Counted from the first letter of the stretch, positions 45,886 to 56,923 are shown. The stretch is DNA of 64,000 bases from Belnapia rosea (GCF_900101615.1 NZ_FMZX01000002.1:124001-188000); one strand, 5' to 3'. Numbers and translations: made by a program. The notes: a model not told the origin generated them from the sequence alone.

Positions 45886-46305
45886 TCAGCCGATGCGCGG
45901 CGGCAGGCCGAGGCGGCGCCACTCGATCACTGGGCAACGATCCTGCACGAAGCGCAACCCGGCGGCGCGGGCCCGCTCGCCCGCCGCGTCATCCCGGACG
46001 CCGAGCTGCAGCCAGACGCTCCGGGCTCCGAGCCGGATGGCCTCGTCCACCACCGCGCCGGCCTCCTCGCTGCGGCGGAAGACATCGACCATGTCGAGCG
46101 GCCCGGCGGCGTCCAGGCTCGGGGCGATGGTTGCCCCATGCAGCGACTCGCCGGCGAAGCCCGGATTGACCGGCGTCACGGCATAGCCGCGCCCGACCAG
46201 GAAGCCGGCGACGCCATGGCTCGGCCGCTCGGGTTTCATCGAGGCGCCGACCACGGCGATGCGCCGGGTGGTCAGCAGGATGTCGCGGATCTCGGCATCG
46301 GACAT
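45886..46305 (-). CDS. CoA-binding domain protein (YccU-type)
   Basis: A 139-residue Rossmann-fold protein. IAVVGASMKPERPSHGVAGF is the CoA/NAD-binding loop, and VWLQLGVRDDAAGERARAAG the second conserved block, as in YccU-like single-domain CoA-binding proteins. GGGGAGA lies 8 nt before the ATG at 46305. Its exact role is not known in the family. Confidence 0.88.
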   Translation of the reverse strand: MSDAEIRDILLTTRRIAVVGASMKPERPSHGVAGFLVGRGYAVTPVNPGFAGESLHGATIAPSLDAAGPLDMVDVFRRSEEAGAVVDEAIRLGARSVWLQLGVRDDAAGERARAAGLRFVQDRCPVIEWRRLGLPPRIG

Positions 46306-46376
46306 GGCGTCTTGTCTCCCCATGGTGGACGGGTGCTTGCCTTCCGCCCCGCCGCCCGGCATTCCTGGCGGGCGAA

Positions 46377-46449
46377 GGGCCTGTAGCTCAATGGTCAGAG
46401 CGGACCGCTCATAACGGTTTGGTTGCAGGTTCGAGTCCTGCCGGGCCCA
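46377..46449 (+). tRNA. tRNA-Ile2 (CAT, lysidine-modified)
   Basis: The cloverleaf is complete: acceptor GGGCCTG/CGGGCCC, D arm, anticodon loop CTCATAA with anticodon CAT, T arm GCAGG-TTCGAGT-CCTGC. The variable loop TTGGTT and the acceptor are like bacterial tRNA-Ile2, in which TilS converts the wobble C to lysidine so that it reads AUA; elongator tRNA-Met is different. CCA is not encoded. The alternative, an elongator tRNA-Met, is less likely. Confidence 0.85.
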
Positions 46450-46452
46450 TCG

Positions 46453-47298
46453 TTACTCTCCTATGCTGACGGTCGCGGTGCGGCCGGGCAGCAGCCGCAG
46501 CCCCGGCGGCACCTGATCGATTGCGATCCGCACCGGAATGCGCTGGGCGAGCCGGACCCAGCTGAAGGTCGGGTTCACATTGGCGAGCAGATTGGGCCCG
46601 GCAGCTCGGTCACGGTCCTCGATGCCGCCGGCGATGCTCTCCACATGCCCGCGAATGGTCGCCCGCTCGCCCATGAGCCGGACGGAGGCAGGGGCGCCGG
46701 GAACGATCCGGGGCAGCTTGGTTTCCTCGAAATAGCCCTCGACGCGCAGCGTATCCCGATCCAGCAGGGCCAGTACCGGGCGGCCGGCGGTGACGTAGTC
46801 GCCCGGCCGCAGCTCGAAGTTGGTGACGGTCCCGTTGACCGGGGCGATGACCCGCGACCGCTCGAGGTTGAGGCGCGCCACGTCCCGCTCCGCGATCGCC
46901 TGGGCATAGGCCGCGGCGGCCTGGTTGGCCTCGGAGACCGCCCGCTCCTGCGCCTGGACCGAGACCGCGCTCTGGTCGAGCCGGGTGACGCGGCGGGCAT
47001 CGCGCTGCGCCTGCTGCAGCACCTCCCAGCGGGACTGGGCGGCGGCATCGGCCTGCTGCATCGCCAGTTCGAAGCGGGCACGATCGATCTCGAAGAGCAG
47101 GGCGCCACGCTCCACCACCTGATTGTCCTGCACCGCGACCGCGGCGACGAGGCCGGAGACGTCGGGCGCGATGCCGACCACATCGGCCCGCACCCGCCCA
47201 TCCCGCGTCCAGGGGGCAAGGATGTAGTAGTCCCAGAGCTGCCAGCCGACGAGGCCGGCGAGCAGGACGGCGAGGAAGGTGAGGGCGAGGCGCTTCAT
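46453..47298 (-). CDS. AaeA-like membrane fusion protein of an efflux system
   Basis: A 281-residue periplasmic adaptor. One N-terminal helix (LALTFLAVLLAGLVGWQLWD) anchors it; the lipoyl half-motifs flank a coiled coil (about residues 70-150), with the second in RSRVIAPVNGTVTNFELRPGDYV. Length and order match AaeA/EmrA-type adaptors. The ATG at 47298 overlaps the stop of the DUF1656 gene (ATGA); MDQR at 47310 is also possible. It is the third gene of an AaeB-AaeX-AaeA operon and should link the pump to an outer-membrane channel. Confidence 0.88.
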   Translation of the reverse strand: MKRLALTFLAVLLAGLVGWQLWDYYILAPWTRDGRVRADVVGIAPDVSGLVAAVAVQDNQVVERGALLFEIDRARFELAMQQADAAAQSRWEVLQQAQRDARRVTRLDQSAVSVQAQERAVSEANQAAAAYAQAIAERDVARLNLERSRVIAPVNGTVTNFELRPGDYVTAGRPVLALLDRDTLRVEGYFEETKLPRIVPGAPASVRLMGERATIRGHVESIAGGIEDRDRAAGPNLLANVNPTFSWVRLAQRIPVRIAIDQVPPGLRLLPGRTATVSIGE

Positions 47299-47519
47299 CC
47301 GTTGATCCATATGCGGCCAGCCCAATGGGCGGCGGCGACGATCCCTCCGAGCAGGAGCAGGAAAACTGCCGCATCGAAGAGCGGCGGGTGCCAGAGATGG
47401 CGATAGAGACCCAGCCGGGCCAGACCCCGCCGCACCAGCCCGGCCAGCAGCAGCGCCAGGAGCGTCCAGACCAGCAGGGCCGGGACGAAGACGCCGAAGA
47501 TGTCGAACTCGGCGATCAT
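47295..47519 (-). CDS. DUF1656 (AaeX-like) membrane protein
   Basis: A 74-residue protein with two membrane helices, the middle partner of the aromatic-acid efflux operon. DIFGVFVPALLVW is the family opening, and LGLYRHLWHPPLFDAAVF the second conserved block. Both its ends overlap its neighbours (ATGA at each junction), so all three products are translationally coupled. Confidence 0.88.
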   Translation of the reverse strand: MIAEFDIFGVFVPALLVWTLLALLLAGLVRRGLARLGLYRHLWHPPLFDAAVFLLLLGGIVAAAHWAGRIWING

Positions 47520-49525
47520 GCGGCGAGCGCCGCCGGGGGCGGAGGCAGCAGGCTCGGTGGTGCCGCCCGGGGGAAGAGCGCCATCCGCAACCCGCTGAGG
47601 GCAAGGGCGGCCGGGCGTGCGCTGGGTTCGGGCAGCGCGGCGAACAGGGCGGCGTCGATCCTTGCCAGGGCCGCTTCCGGCGCCAGGCTGCCGCGGACCA
47701 GCCCGGCGGTGGCGCCGATGGCGTCCTCCACGGCGCGTTGTGTCGCCTCTGCCAGCACCGGGGCCGCCCGGCGTAGCCGCAGCAGGTTGAAGGCGGCCCG
47801 CAACTCGGCCAGTTCCCGTTGCCCCATCGCCGAGGCATCGGCAGCGCCGAGCCGGGCGGCCAGGGCCTCGAAGCGGTCCAGCATGGCAGCGGCGATGCGA
47901 CGGAGATCGGCCGGACGCCGCCCCTCCGCCAGCCGCACCAGGTCCCGCCTGTCGGCCTGCACCAGCCGGTCCACCCGCCAGGCGACGCCGGCCCCGCGCA
48001 CCAGCCGGGTGACGGTCAGCGCCGTGCCGAAGCCGACCATCATGGCGATCCCGCCCTCGATGAAGCCGGCGAATTCCGCCCCGTAGGTCGATTGCAGGGC
48101 CAGCAGGGCGAAACCGTTGATGGCGGTGGGGGCCATCCGGGGCGTGAGGCTCGGCACCGCGAACAGGGCGCCGATCGGCAGGTAGAGCAGGCCGAGCACG
48201 ATCACCAGCGGCACGAACCCGTCCACCATCGGCAGTATGGCGAAGAGGGTGATCCCGGCGACCGCCACGGCGATCAGCGTGCCCTGCATGAAGCGGAAGA
48301 TGGCCGGCGCCGGGTCATCGAGCTGGGCGAAGAGGCTGGCGCCGACGGCGGCCATCATGGCGGCGGTCGCACCGTCGGGCCAGCCGGCAAGGATCCAGAA
48401 GGCGCAGCAGGTGATGACGGAAAGACCGGCCGCAAGGCCTGACAGCCCGACCAGCAGCAGGTCGGCATGGCCGGGCAGGCGCAGCCCGGCCTCGGGCGAG
48501 GGGCCGGCATAGGAACCGCTGTCCTGGGCAAGGATTCGTCCCGCATGCGCGCGGCAGGCCGCCCATGTGCTCAGCAGCTCGCGCAGGCGGTCCATCAGCC
48601 CCTCGCGCAGCAGGCCTGGCCAGCCCCCTTCGGCCGCGGCGTCGCGCTCGGCGGCGGCGAGACGGGCGTCGAGCGCCTGCACCGCCTCCGGCGTTACCTG
48701 GGCGCCGATGGCGGCGGCGACCTCCCGCAGGAGCGGCTCGATCCGGGCCAGCGCCGCCGGATCGGCAGCCTGCAAGGCGGCGACCCGGTCGCCCGCCGCG
48801 CTGGCGAGGACCGGCATGCGCCGGGCCTCGGCGCGTAGCACGGGCAACCAGCGCAGCGTCGCGCGGCCGCCATCCTCGTAGCGCGCCTGCTGGAACATGG
48901 CATCGAGCGCGGTGCCGTCGCGTGCCAGCCGGCGGCGGTCCTCCGCCAGGCTTGGCACGCCGCCGGATAGCGCATCGCCGGCAAGGCGGGCGACATCGGC
49001 TGTCCAGGCCTCCAGCCGGCGGAGCAGCTGCGGCGTCGCCGGGCGCGGCAGCAGGATGGCATGCAGCGCCCAGGCGCAGGCGATGCCGAGGCTGATCTCC
49101 TCCACCCGCAGCAGCGCGGTGGTGAAGATGGCGTCCGGTGCGTCCACCGATGGGAAGCCGATGATGCCGGCCGTGTAGCCGGCCAGCATGAAGCCATAGC
49201 TGCGCGGCGTCTGGTCCAGCAGCGCCGCGGCAAGGCAGCCGCCGACCCAGATCGCCATGGCGAGCACCAGCAGGGGCGGGGCATTCACCAGGTTGGGTAC
49301 GGCGAGGACGGCGAAGGCGGCGCCGACAAAGGTGCCGCAAAGCCGCCATATCCCTTTGGCGCGGAGCGCGCCGGCCGAGCCCTGGGCCGTGATATAGACC
49401 GTTGTGGCCGCCCAATAGGGCCGTTCGAGACCGGTGCCGAAGGCGATGAAGAGGGCCAGCACCGCCGCGGCGAAGGTGACGAGGGAGAACAGCCACTCCC
49501 GCCGGCCAGGCAGCCAATCCACCAT
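47516..49525 (-). CDS. FUSC/AaeB-like efflux protein
   Basis: A 669-residue membrane protein of the FUSC family (AaeB-like), with two membrane blocks (about residues 10-165 and 340-490) and a cytoplasmic domain between them and at the end. RREWLFSLVTFAAAVLALFIAF and GLERPYWAATTVYITAQ at the start are diagnostic. Together with AaeX and AaeA it should export aromatic carboxylic acids such as p-hydroxybenzoate. GGGA lies about 6 nt before the ATG. A LysR regulator of this operon would be expected, but none is next to it. Confidence 0.88.
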   Translation of the reverse strand: MVDWLPGRREWLFSLVTFAAAVLALFIAFGTGLERPYWAATTVYITAQGSAGALRAKGIWRLCGTFVGAAFAVLAVPNLVNAPPLLVLAMAIWVGGCLAAALLDQTPRSYGFMLAGYTAGIIGFPSVDAPDAIFTTALLRVEEISLGIACAWALHAILLPRPATPQLLRRLEAWTADVARLAGDALSGGVPSLAEDRRRLARDGTALDAMFQQARYEDGGRATLRWLPVLRAEARRMPVLASAAGDRVAALQAADPAALARIEPLLREVAAAIGAQVTPEAVQALDARLAAAERDAAAEGGWPGLLREGLMDRLRELLSTWAACRAHAGRILAQDSGSYAGPSPEAGLRLPGHADLLLVGLSGLAAGLSVITCCAFWILAGWPDGATAAMMAAVGASLFAQLDDPAPAIFRFMQGTLIAVAVAGITLFAILPMVDGFVPLVIVLGLLYLPIGALFAVPSLTPRMAPTAINGFALLALQSTYGAEFAGFIEGGIAMMVGFGTALTVTRLVRGAGVAWRVDRLVQADRRDLVRLAEGRRPADLRRIAAAMLDRFEALAARLGAADASAMGQRELAELRAAFNLLRLRRAAPVLAEATQRAVEDAIGATAGLVRGSLAPEAALARIDAALFAALPEPSARPAALALSGLRMALFPRAAPPSLLPPPPAALAA

Positions 49526-49582
49526 CTATGTCCCACTTGCCCTCTGCGCGGCCGGGCGGGAACGCGGCGGCCGAGCGGGGGT

Positions 49583-50155
49583 TCAGCCGCGCTCCTCCTC
49601 CGGGACCGGCACGTCGAAGCCGTTCAGCGTGACCGAGACCATGCAGTAGAGGCCGACCAGGTAGATCAGCTCGGCCGCCCCATGCTCGCCGAATTCCTGC
49701 ACCGCCTGGCGGTAGCTGAGCGCCGGCAGCACCCCGCCGCCGACCAGGGCCGAGGCGATGTCATAGGCAATGGCCTGATCGCGGGGAAGGTCGCCCGGAC
49801 GCTGGCCGGCGACGATGGTGGCCAGGGTGTCGTCCGAGAGGCCGCGTTGCTCGGCGGCGATGACATGGGCGTAGATCTCGTAAGCTGAGTGGAAATGCGC
49901 GCCGGTGACGAGGATGGCGATCTCCCGAACCGGCTTCGGCAGGCTCGGCGAGAAGGACATCGCCTTGGTCAGTTCCCAGATCGGCCCACCGAATTTCGGC
50001 TGATGCAGCCAGGGGTTCCAGGGGCCGAGCAGGGCGCCGTCACCGTCGATGGTGGCGAAGCCCTTGAAGTTCTTCTCGATGCCGGAGCGCATATCGGCAT
50101 AGAGCGGCTTCTGCTCCTCGGTGAGGGCATCGGGCTGGATCAGGGGGAGGCGCAT
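49583..50155 (-). CDS. Carboxymuconolactone decarboxylase/AhpD-like protein
   Basis: A 190-residue AhpD-like fold protein. The conserved helix ITGAHFHSAYEIYAHVIAAE (written in the protein as VTGAHFHSAYEIYAH) has the Glu and His typical of the decarboxylase branch, not the CxxC of AhpD. So it is more probably a decarboxylase or an oxidative-stress protein without peroxidase activity. AAGGAT lies before the ATG at 50155. The substrate is not clear. Confidence 0.85.
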   Translation of the reverse strand: MRLPLIQPDALTEEQKPLYADMRSGIEKNFKGFATIDGDGALLGPWNPWLHQPKFGGPIWELTKAMSFSPSLPKPVREIAILVTGAHFHSAYEIYAHVIAAEQRGLSDDTLATIVAGQRPGDLPRDQAIAYDIASALVGGGVLPALSYRQAVQEFGEHGAAELIYLVGLYCMVSVTLNGFDVPVPEEERG

Positions 50156-50553
50156 GGCAGGATCCTTGGAGGTTTTGGCCGCCCGGTGCGGGTTGTGGCC
50201 AGGAGGCCGTGGCCCGGGCATCCATCCTGCGATGCGCGCCCCGGCCCGGAGATGTCAGCTGCTGCAGGGTGCGGTCCGCTGCATGTGACGCTCCGGCAGG
50301 CGAGGGGGAGGCTAGGCGCTGCTCCGCCGCTGCCGCAAGCTCGGAAGCTGTGCAAATTTATCCCAGACGGCCCAATTCCTGGCCGATTTGCCGCATGATT
50401 GGCCAAGACGTGGGACGGTCCGCTCCCACCATGGCTCACGCAGAGCAAGCCGTCCGGTGCGGCCGGGACGCCACCGGCATGGCGCGCCGCTTTCCCTGAG
50501 GAGCCCCCGGCGCTAGAACCCACGACAACCCGCCCCCCCTCAGGACTGATGCC
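50156..50553. other. Intergenic region between divergent genes
   Basis: This 398-bp gap separates the AhpD-like gene from ettA. It should contain both promoters. The only feature I see is a weak inverted repeat CCAAT/ATTGG around 50370-50403. No gene or riboswitch is recognisable. Confidence 0.3.
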
Positions 50554-52233
<1,680 letters not shown>

Positions 52234-52238
52234 CGGGC

Positions 52239-52763
52239 ATGCGTCATGCGCATCCCGTGCCGCTGCCGGCACGGCTGGTCCGCACCGCGCGCCTGACCCT
52301 GGCGCCCCCGGGCAAGGAGAACCTGCCGGATCTCATCCGGCTGAAGGGGGACTCCCGCGTCTTCGAGCTGATGCTGCACGGCACCCGCTCGGAGGCGCGG
52401 ACGCGGGAGGAGCTGGAGGACGACATCGATTTCTGGGCCGTGCGCGGCTACGGCACCTGGTGCGTCTTCCACACCGAGAGCGGCGAGTTCCTCGGCATCT
52501 GCGGGCTGATGGAACGGCCGGACGGGCGTGGCGTCGCGCTGCGCTTCGCCCTCTGGCCTGAGTGCCGCGGCCATGGATATGCCCGGGAGGCGGCACGGGC
52601 GGGGCTCGAATTCGGCCATCGCGCGGGGCTTGCCCGCATCATCGCCGTGGCCTGGGAGGAGAACCGGGCTTCCCGCCAGGTGCTGAGCGACATCGGCATG
52701 GAGGCATGCGATGCCTTCGACTACCGCGGCCGCCATATGATCGTCTACGAGAGCCTGGCCTAG
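52239..52763 (+). CDS. GNAT-family N-acetyltransferase
   Basis: A 174-residue acetyltransferase of the RimJ/RimL-like type. RLVRTARLTLAP at the start, GICGLMERPDGRGVALRFAL in the central sheet, and the acetyl-CoA loop ECRGHGYAREAA are clear. NRASRQVLSDIGM is the usual C-terminal helix. It starts 5 nt after ettA, so they may share a transcript. Substrate unknown. Confidence 0.88.
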   Translation: MRHAHPVPLPARLVRTARLTLAPPGKENLPDLIRLKGDSRVFELMLHGTRSEARTREELEDDIDFWAVRGYGTWCVFHTESGEFLGICGLMERPDGRGVALRFALWPECRGHGYAREAARAGLEFGHRAGLARIIAVAWEENRASRQVLSDIGMEACDAFDYRGRHMIVYESLA

Positions 52764-52864
52764 CGCGGTCGGCACAGGGTCATGGCTATGTCCCACCGCC
52801 CAAGCCATGGCGGGCGGCGCTCGGCCTTGTCACGAGTTGCCGGAAGTCTCGCTCAGCGCAAGCC

Positions 52865-52890
52865 CCGATCAGGTGGAACCACCTGATCGG
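52865..52890. terminator. Perfect 26-bp palindrome between convergent genes
   Basis: CCGATCAGGTGG and CCACCTGATCGG flank just two bases (aa). The hairpin is placed between the GNAT and the convergent MlaC-like gene and could end transcription from both sides. A 2-nt loop is unusually tight for a terminator, so a protein-binding site is possible as well. Confidence 0.6.
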
Positions 52891-52956
52891 AGCCAATAGC
52901 CACTGACAAACGGGTCGAGCGGAGCCTGTGCGCCGCCGAGGCGAGCGGAAGCCGCC

Positions 52957-53610
52957 TTAGCGGCCCTGCTCGCGTGCTGCGAGCTGCTGGATCTGTCCGC
53001 GCATCGCCTGCAGCAGCGCGGCGACGGAGCCGTTGTTGCGCTGGATCACGCTGGAATACTCGCTGCGCTGGGTCAGCCGCAGCGAAGTGCCCTCGGCGAT
53101 GACATCGACCACCTTCGGCTGCCCGCCGATCTCGGCCACGCGCCAATCGAGCGAGAAGGGTGCGCTGTTCGGCCGCTCGATGATGGTGTTGACCAGCACA
53201 TCATCCTCGGTGCGCTGCTGCGAGCGGCCGAGCGAGAAGCGCACGCCCTGATACTCCCCGAAGCGGGCGGAGAGGTTGCGGATCAGCGTCTCCTCGAACA
53301 GCTTCATGTATTCCTGCTGCTCCTGTGCGGAGGCCTGGCGCCACCAGCGGCCGATGATGAAGCGGCCGACGCCGTCGACATCCACGGCGCGGCGCAGCAC
53401 GGCCGACACCCGCTGGCGGCGGGCGGCGATGTCACGGCTCTGGTCGTTGATCGCCGCCACCAGGTCCTGCCCGGTGGTCTGGATGAAATTAGCCGCCCGG
53501 CCAATATCGGCCTGGGCCAGGGCTGGCCCCGGGAAGCCCAAGGTGCCGAAGCCCGTGGCGGTGAGGGCCAGGGCCGCGCCAAGCAGGGTACGGCGGTTGA
53601 AGTCATGCAT
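52957..53610 (-). CDS. MlaC-family lipid transport protein
   Basis: A 217-residue periplasmic phospholipid-shuttle protein of the MlaC/Ttg2D family. The export signal MHDFNRRTLLGAALALTATG is twin-arginine-like. The mature domain has the family's LVAAINDQSRDIAARRQRVS, FIIGRWWRQASAQEQQEYM and YQGVRFSLGRS motifs. GGAGAC precedes the ATG. It lies 24 bp downstream of the MlaA-like gene, and the two should act in the same asymmetry-maintaining system. Confidence 0.9.
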   Translation of the reverse strand: MHDFNRRTLLGAALALTATGFGTLGFPGPALAQADIGRAANFIQTTGQDLVAAINDQSRDIAARRQRVSAVLRRAVDVDGVGRFIIGRWWRQASAQEQQEYMKLFEETLIRNLSARFGEYQGVRFSLGRSQQRTEDDVLVNTIIERPNSAPFSLDWRVAEIGGQPKVVDVIAEGTSLRLTQRSEYSSVIQRNNGSVAALLQAMRGQIQQLAAREQGR

Positions 53611-53634
53611 GATCGTCTGTCTCCTGGAGCCGGC

Positions 53635-54459
53635 TTATCGGCGCTGCTGGTCCATACCAGTCCCAACGCCGTAGCCGGTCGATCCGGCCGCCGCGGGGGC
53701 GACCTCTCCTTGATTGCTGATCTCGGCGGCCCGGCGCTGGCGATAGGCGCTGCGCAGGGTGGAATAGCTGTCGAGTGAGGTCCGGTTCACATCGTCGATG
53801 GTGTTGATCAGGCTTTCCCGCGTATCGACCACGGTGATGCCGGTCCGGCCATATACCAGCCCGTCCACCACCGCACCCTGGCCGAACCAGCTCAGCGGGT
53901 CGGAGACGATGCCGAGGCCGAAGCCCACCAGGTCGCGCGGGTTGGAGGGGCCGAGGACGGGGACAAAGATGTAGGGCCCCTCGCCGACACCCCAGCGGGC
54001 CAGGGTCTGGCCGTAATCCTCGGCATGGCCACGCACCCCGAACCAGCGCTCGGCGACGTCGAAAATGCCGCCGAGGCCGATGGTGGAGTTGATGACGAAG
54101 CGGCCCAGGGTGTCACCCGCCCGCCGCGGCTCGCCCTGCAGCATGTCATTCGCCAGAATCACCGGCGTGCGGAGGTTGCCGAGCACGTTGCGGATGCCGG
54201 TGCGAACCGGCTGCGGCACGGCGGCACGGTAGCCGACTGCCACCGGGCGCAGCGCATATTGGTCGATCGCCTGATGGACGGCATAAAGGCGGCGATTGGT
54301 GGGCTCGGCCGGGTCGTTGGTCTGCTCGTATTCGGCGAGCGACTCAGGATCCGAGGCAGGGGGCCGCGTGGCGCAGCCGGCCAGCAAGGCGGCCGCCAGG
54401 AGCGGCATGGCCAATGCGGCACGGGCCCCGGGGGGGCGAGGTCTGGTCGGCTGGCGCAT
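53635..54459 (-). CDS. MlaA-family lipoprotein (VacJ)
   Basis: A 274-residue outer-membrane lipoprotein. The signal ends in a lipobox LLAGC. The domain has the family's DPAEPTNRRLYAVHQAIDQY, NLRTPVILANDMLQG and GRFVINSTIGLGGIFD, and the SEDYGQTLARWGVGEGPYI-like block. It removes misplaced phospholipids from the outer leaflet. It is the first gene of a mlaA-mlaC pair; the rest of the Mla system is elsewhere. Confidence 0.92.
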   Translation of the reverse strand: MRQPTRPRPPGARAALAMPLLAAALLAGCATRPPASDPESLAEYEQTNDPAEPTNRRLYAVHQAIDQYALRPVAVGYRAAVPQPVRTGIRNVLGNLRTPVILANDMLQGEPRRAGDTLGRFVINSTIGLGGIFDVAERWFGVRGHAEDYGQTLARWGVGEGPYIFVPVLGPSNPRDLVGFGLGIVSDPLSWFGQGAVVDGLVYGRTGITVVDTRESLINTIDDVNRTSLDSYSTLRSAYRQRRAAEISNQGEVAPAAAGSTGYGVGTGMDQQRR

Positions 54460-54659
54460 ATGTCACACTGCTTTCATCGAAGAGCACGAACATCCGGAAC
54501 ATGGGCTCCGGTCGGCGAAGTGCCATGCATCCGCATGCCATGCCGAGAGGGTCATGGCTTGCACCCATATAACCTTGATCCGATGTAACCGATAACGCCC
54601 CAATCTGTATCGCTATGCAATGCTTGCGAATGTGACCCCGGATGGGCAGATACACCGCC

Positions 54660-55616
54660 ATGGACCACGCGCTTCCCGAGACCCCGCCGCAGGGAACCCT
54701 GCAACGCTGGCTGACCGGCCCCCGTTTCGGAGGGCTGCCGAACTTTGCCGAACTGCCGGCTCCGCTGCTTTCCTTCGAATTCTTTCCGCCGAAGACCGAC
54801 GCGCTGGAAGCGCAACTCTGGTCCTGCATCCGCCGGCTGGAGCCGCTGCGGCCGTGCTTCGTCTCGGTCACCTACGGCGCCGGCGGCACCACCCAGGCGC
54901 GCACGCATGCGACGGTGGCTCGGATCGTCCGGGAGACCAGCCTGACCCCGGCGGCCCACCTGACCTGCGTCGGCGCCTCCCGCGGCGAGGTGGATGACGT
55001 GGCGCGAGCCTATTGGGATGCAGGGGTGCGGCACATCGTGGCGCTGCGAGGCGACCCGCCGGCCGGGGCCGAGCGCTACGAGGCGCATCCGGACGGCTAT
55101 GCCTATGCCGCCGACCTGGTGGCCGGGCTTGCCCGGATCGCGCCCTTCGAGATCAGCGTCGCCGCCTATCCGGAGATGCATCCGACGGCGCTCTCGGCGG
55201 ACCATGACCTCGACAACCTGAAGCGGAAGATCGATGCGGGGGCCACCCGGGCGATCACCCAGTATTTCTTCGATACGGACGTCTATCTCCGCTTCCTCGA
55301 CCGCTGCGCTGCGGCCGGCATCACCCTGCCGATCGTCCCCGGGATCATGCCGGTCTCGAACTTTCACCAGATGAAGAAATTCTCGGCCATGTGCGGTGCC
55401 GGGGTGCCGCCCTGGATGGGGCGTCTCTTCGAGGGGCTGGACGAAGACCCTGAGACCCGGCGGATGGTCTCGGTGGTGCTGGCGGCGGAGCAGGTGCGGC
55501 TGCTGCAGGCCAATGGCGTGGACGAATTCCACTTCTACACGCTGAACCGGCCCGACCTGGTCTATGCGATCGCCCATATCCTGGGAGCCCGCCCGGGCGC
55601 GCCGGCCGCGGCGTAA
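54660..55616 (+). CDS. metF: Methylenetetrahydrofolate reductase
   Basis: A 318-residue FAD enzyme that makes 5-methyl-THF for methionine synthesis. The N-terminal LLSFEFFPPKTDALEAQLW, VSVTYGAGGTTQARTHATV, the conserved ALRGDPP, and EISVAAYPEMHPTA are typical. An earlier ATG at 54642 is possible; neither start has a strong ribosome-binding site. The region upstream contains a hairpin-forming segment (GCCATG/CATGGC around 54537-54563), but I could not identify it as a known riboswitch. Confidence 0.93.
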   Translation: MDHALPETPPQGTLQRWLTGPRFGGLPNFAELPAPLLSFEFFPPKTDALEAQLWSCIRRLEPLRPCFVSVTYGAGGTTQARTHATVARIVRETSLTPAAHLTCVGASRGEVDDVARAYWDAGVRHIVALRGDPPAGAERYEAHPDGYAYAADLVAGLARIAPFEISVAAYPEMHPTALSADHDLDNLKRKIDAGATRAITQYFFDTDVYLRFLDRCAAAGITLPIVPGIMPVSNFHQMKKFSAMCGAGVPPWMGRLFEGLDEDPETRRMVSVVLAAEQVRLLQANGVDEFHFYTLNRPDLVYAIAHILGARPGAPAAA

Positions 55617-55847
55617 GGCTCGTCCGAGACGTTGATCTGGCGGCGACATGGTGTCGTCAGCGACCTGAGCCATGCGACCAGGGCCGAGTTCGCCGCCCCA
55701 ACTATGGGTGCGTCCTCGGCGGGCACGCTTGGTTCAAATCCACTCCGCGCCCGAAGCGGCTCTCGGTCAGCGGGTAGATTGCCTGCGTATCAGGCAGACG
55801 GGAGCGCCGGGCAGGAAGCGGATACCTGGCCAGTGCGCGACGGCTGA

Positions 55848-56819
55848 TCACTCGACCCGGATGTTCTCGGCCCGGATCAACTCACTCATCCGGTTCCGCT
55901 GTTCGGTGAAGAAGGCCTGGAACTCGCCAGGGTCGCTGCCGACCGGGACCATGCCGATCTCCCCCAGCCGTTTCACCGCCTGCGGGTCCCGCATGCCGGC
56001 AGCCGCGGCCGCGGCGAGGCGGTCGATCATCAACTGCGGCGTACCCCGAGGCACGTAGAAACCGAGCCAGTCATAGATGTCGAAGCCAGCAAAGCCCTGC
56101 TCCGCCACGGTCGGCACCGCGGGCAGGTTGGGCAACCGGTCGATCGTGCTGACGGCGAGGCCGCGCAGCCGTCCCTCCAGCACCAGCGGCGCGGCCTGGG
56201 GCAGGGTGGAGAAGACGAATTCGGCATCGCCGGCCAGGATGCCGGCGACCGAGGCGGCGCCGCCCCGGTAGGAGACATGGTTGGCCACGACCCCGGCCTG
56301 CCGCAGCAGCATGACCGGCGCCATATGCGTCATCGTGCCGACCCCGGAGGAGGCATAGGGGATCTGCCCCGGCGCCGAGCGCAGCCGGGCGAGCAGCCCC
56401 TGGAGGTCCTTCGCCGGATGGTCCGTCCGCACGACGCAGAGCAGGGGCGACTTCACCATCTGGCTGACCGGTGTCAGTGCAGCCGCGAAATCATAGGGCA
56501 GGCCTGGAATGAGCAGGTTGTTCACCGCCCCCGCCGCCGTATCGGCCAGCGCGGTATAGCCATCCGCCGCCGCCTGGGCGACGACGCCGGCGCCGACCGA
56601 GCCGCTGGCCCCCGCCCGGTTCTCCAGCACCAGAGGCTGGCCGAGCACCCCCTGCATGGCCGGCGCCGCCAGCCGCATGGGGATATCGGCCCCGCCGCCA
56701 GGTGGCCAGCTGATGACGATCCGCACCGGCCGGCTTGGCCAGGCATCCGCTGCGCCGGCCAGATGGGGCAGGGCAAGTGCGGCCGCCAGCAAGGGGCGGC
56801 GTGGGATGCGGTGCGGCAT
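55848..56819 (-). CDS. Bug/TctC-family solute-binding protein
   Basis: A 323-residue periplasmic binding protein with a signal (MPHRIPRRPLLAAALALPHL) and the family block RPVRIVISWPPGGGADIPMR. GGGAGG lies 7 nt before the ATG at 56819. It is divergent from the phytanoyl-CoA-dioxygenase-like gene (104 bp), with which it may be co-regulated. It is the sixth member of this family in the window. Confidence 0.88.
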   Translation of the reverse strand: MPHRIPRRPLLAAALALPHLAGAADAWPSRPVRIVISWPPGGGADIPMRLAAPAMQGVLGQPLVLENRAGASGSVGAGVVAQAAADGYTALADTAAGAVNNLLIPGLPYDFAAALTPVSQMVKSPLLCVVRTDHPAKDLQGLLARLRSAPGQIPYASSGVGTMTHMAPVMLLRQAGVVANHVSYRGGAASVAGILAGDAEFVFSTLPQAAPLVLEGRLRGLAVSTIDRLPNLPAVPTVAEQGFAGFDIYDWLGFYVPRGTPQLMIDRLAAAAAAGMRDPQAVKRLGEIGMVPVGSDPGEFQAFFTEQRNRMSELIRAENIRVE

Positions 56820-56923
56820 GACGGAACCTCCCTTGGCATGCACCTGCCATCCTGGTGGAAAGGCTTTGAGGGCCAGGCGGCAAGCAGCCTACAGTCTACA
56901 CAACGCCAAGGGAGGAAATGGCG

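Noticed and set aside
54480-54640. Possible riboswitch upstream of metF
   Set aside because: A GCCATG/CATGGC hairpin is present, but the sequence does not match the SAM, SAH or cobalamin consensus features I know.
55728-55755. Sequence resembling a tRNA T arm (GGTTCAAATCC) in the gap after metF
   Set aside because: Only the loop and two to three stem pairs match; no acceptor, D or anticodon arm can be built and no integrase is near.
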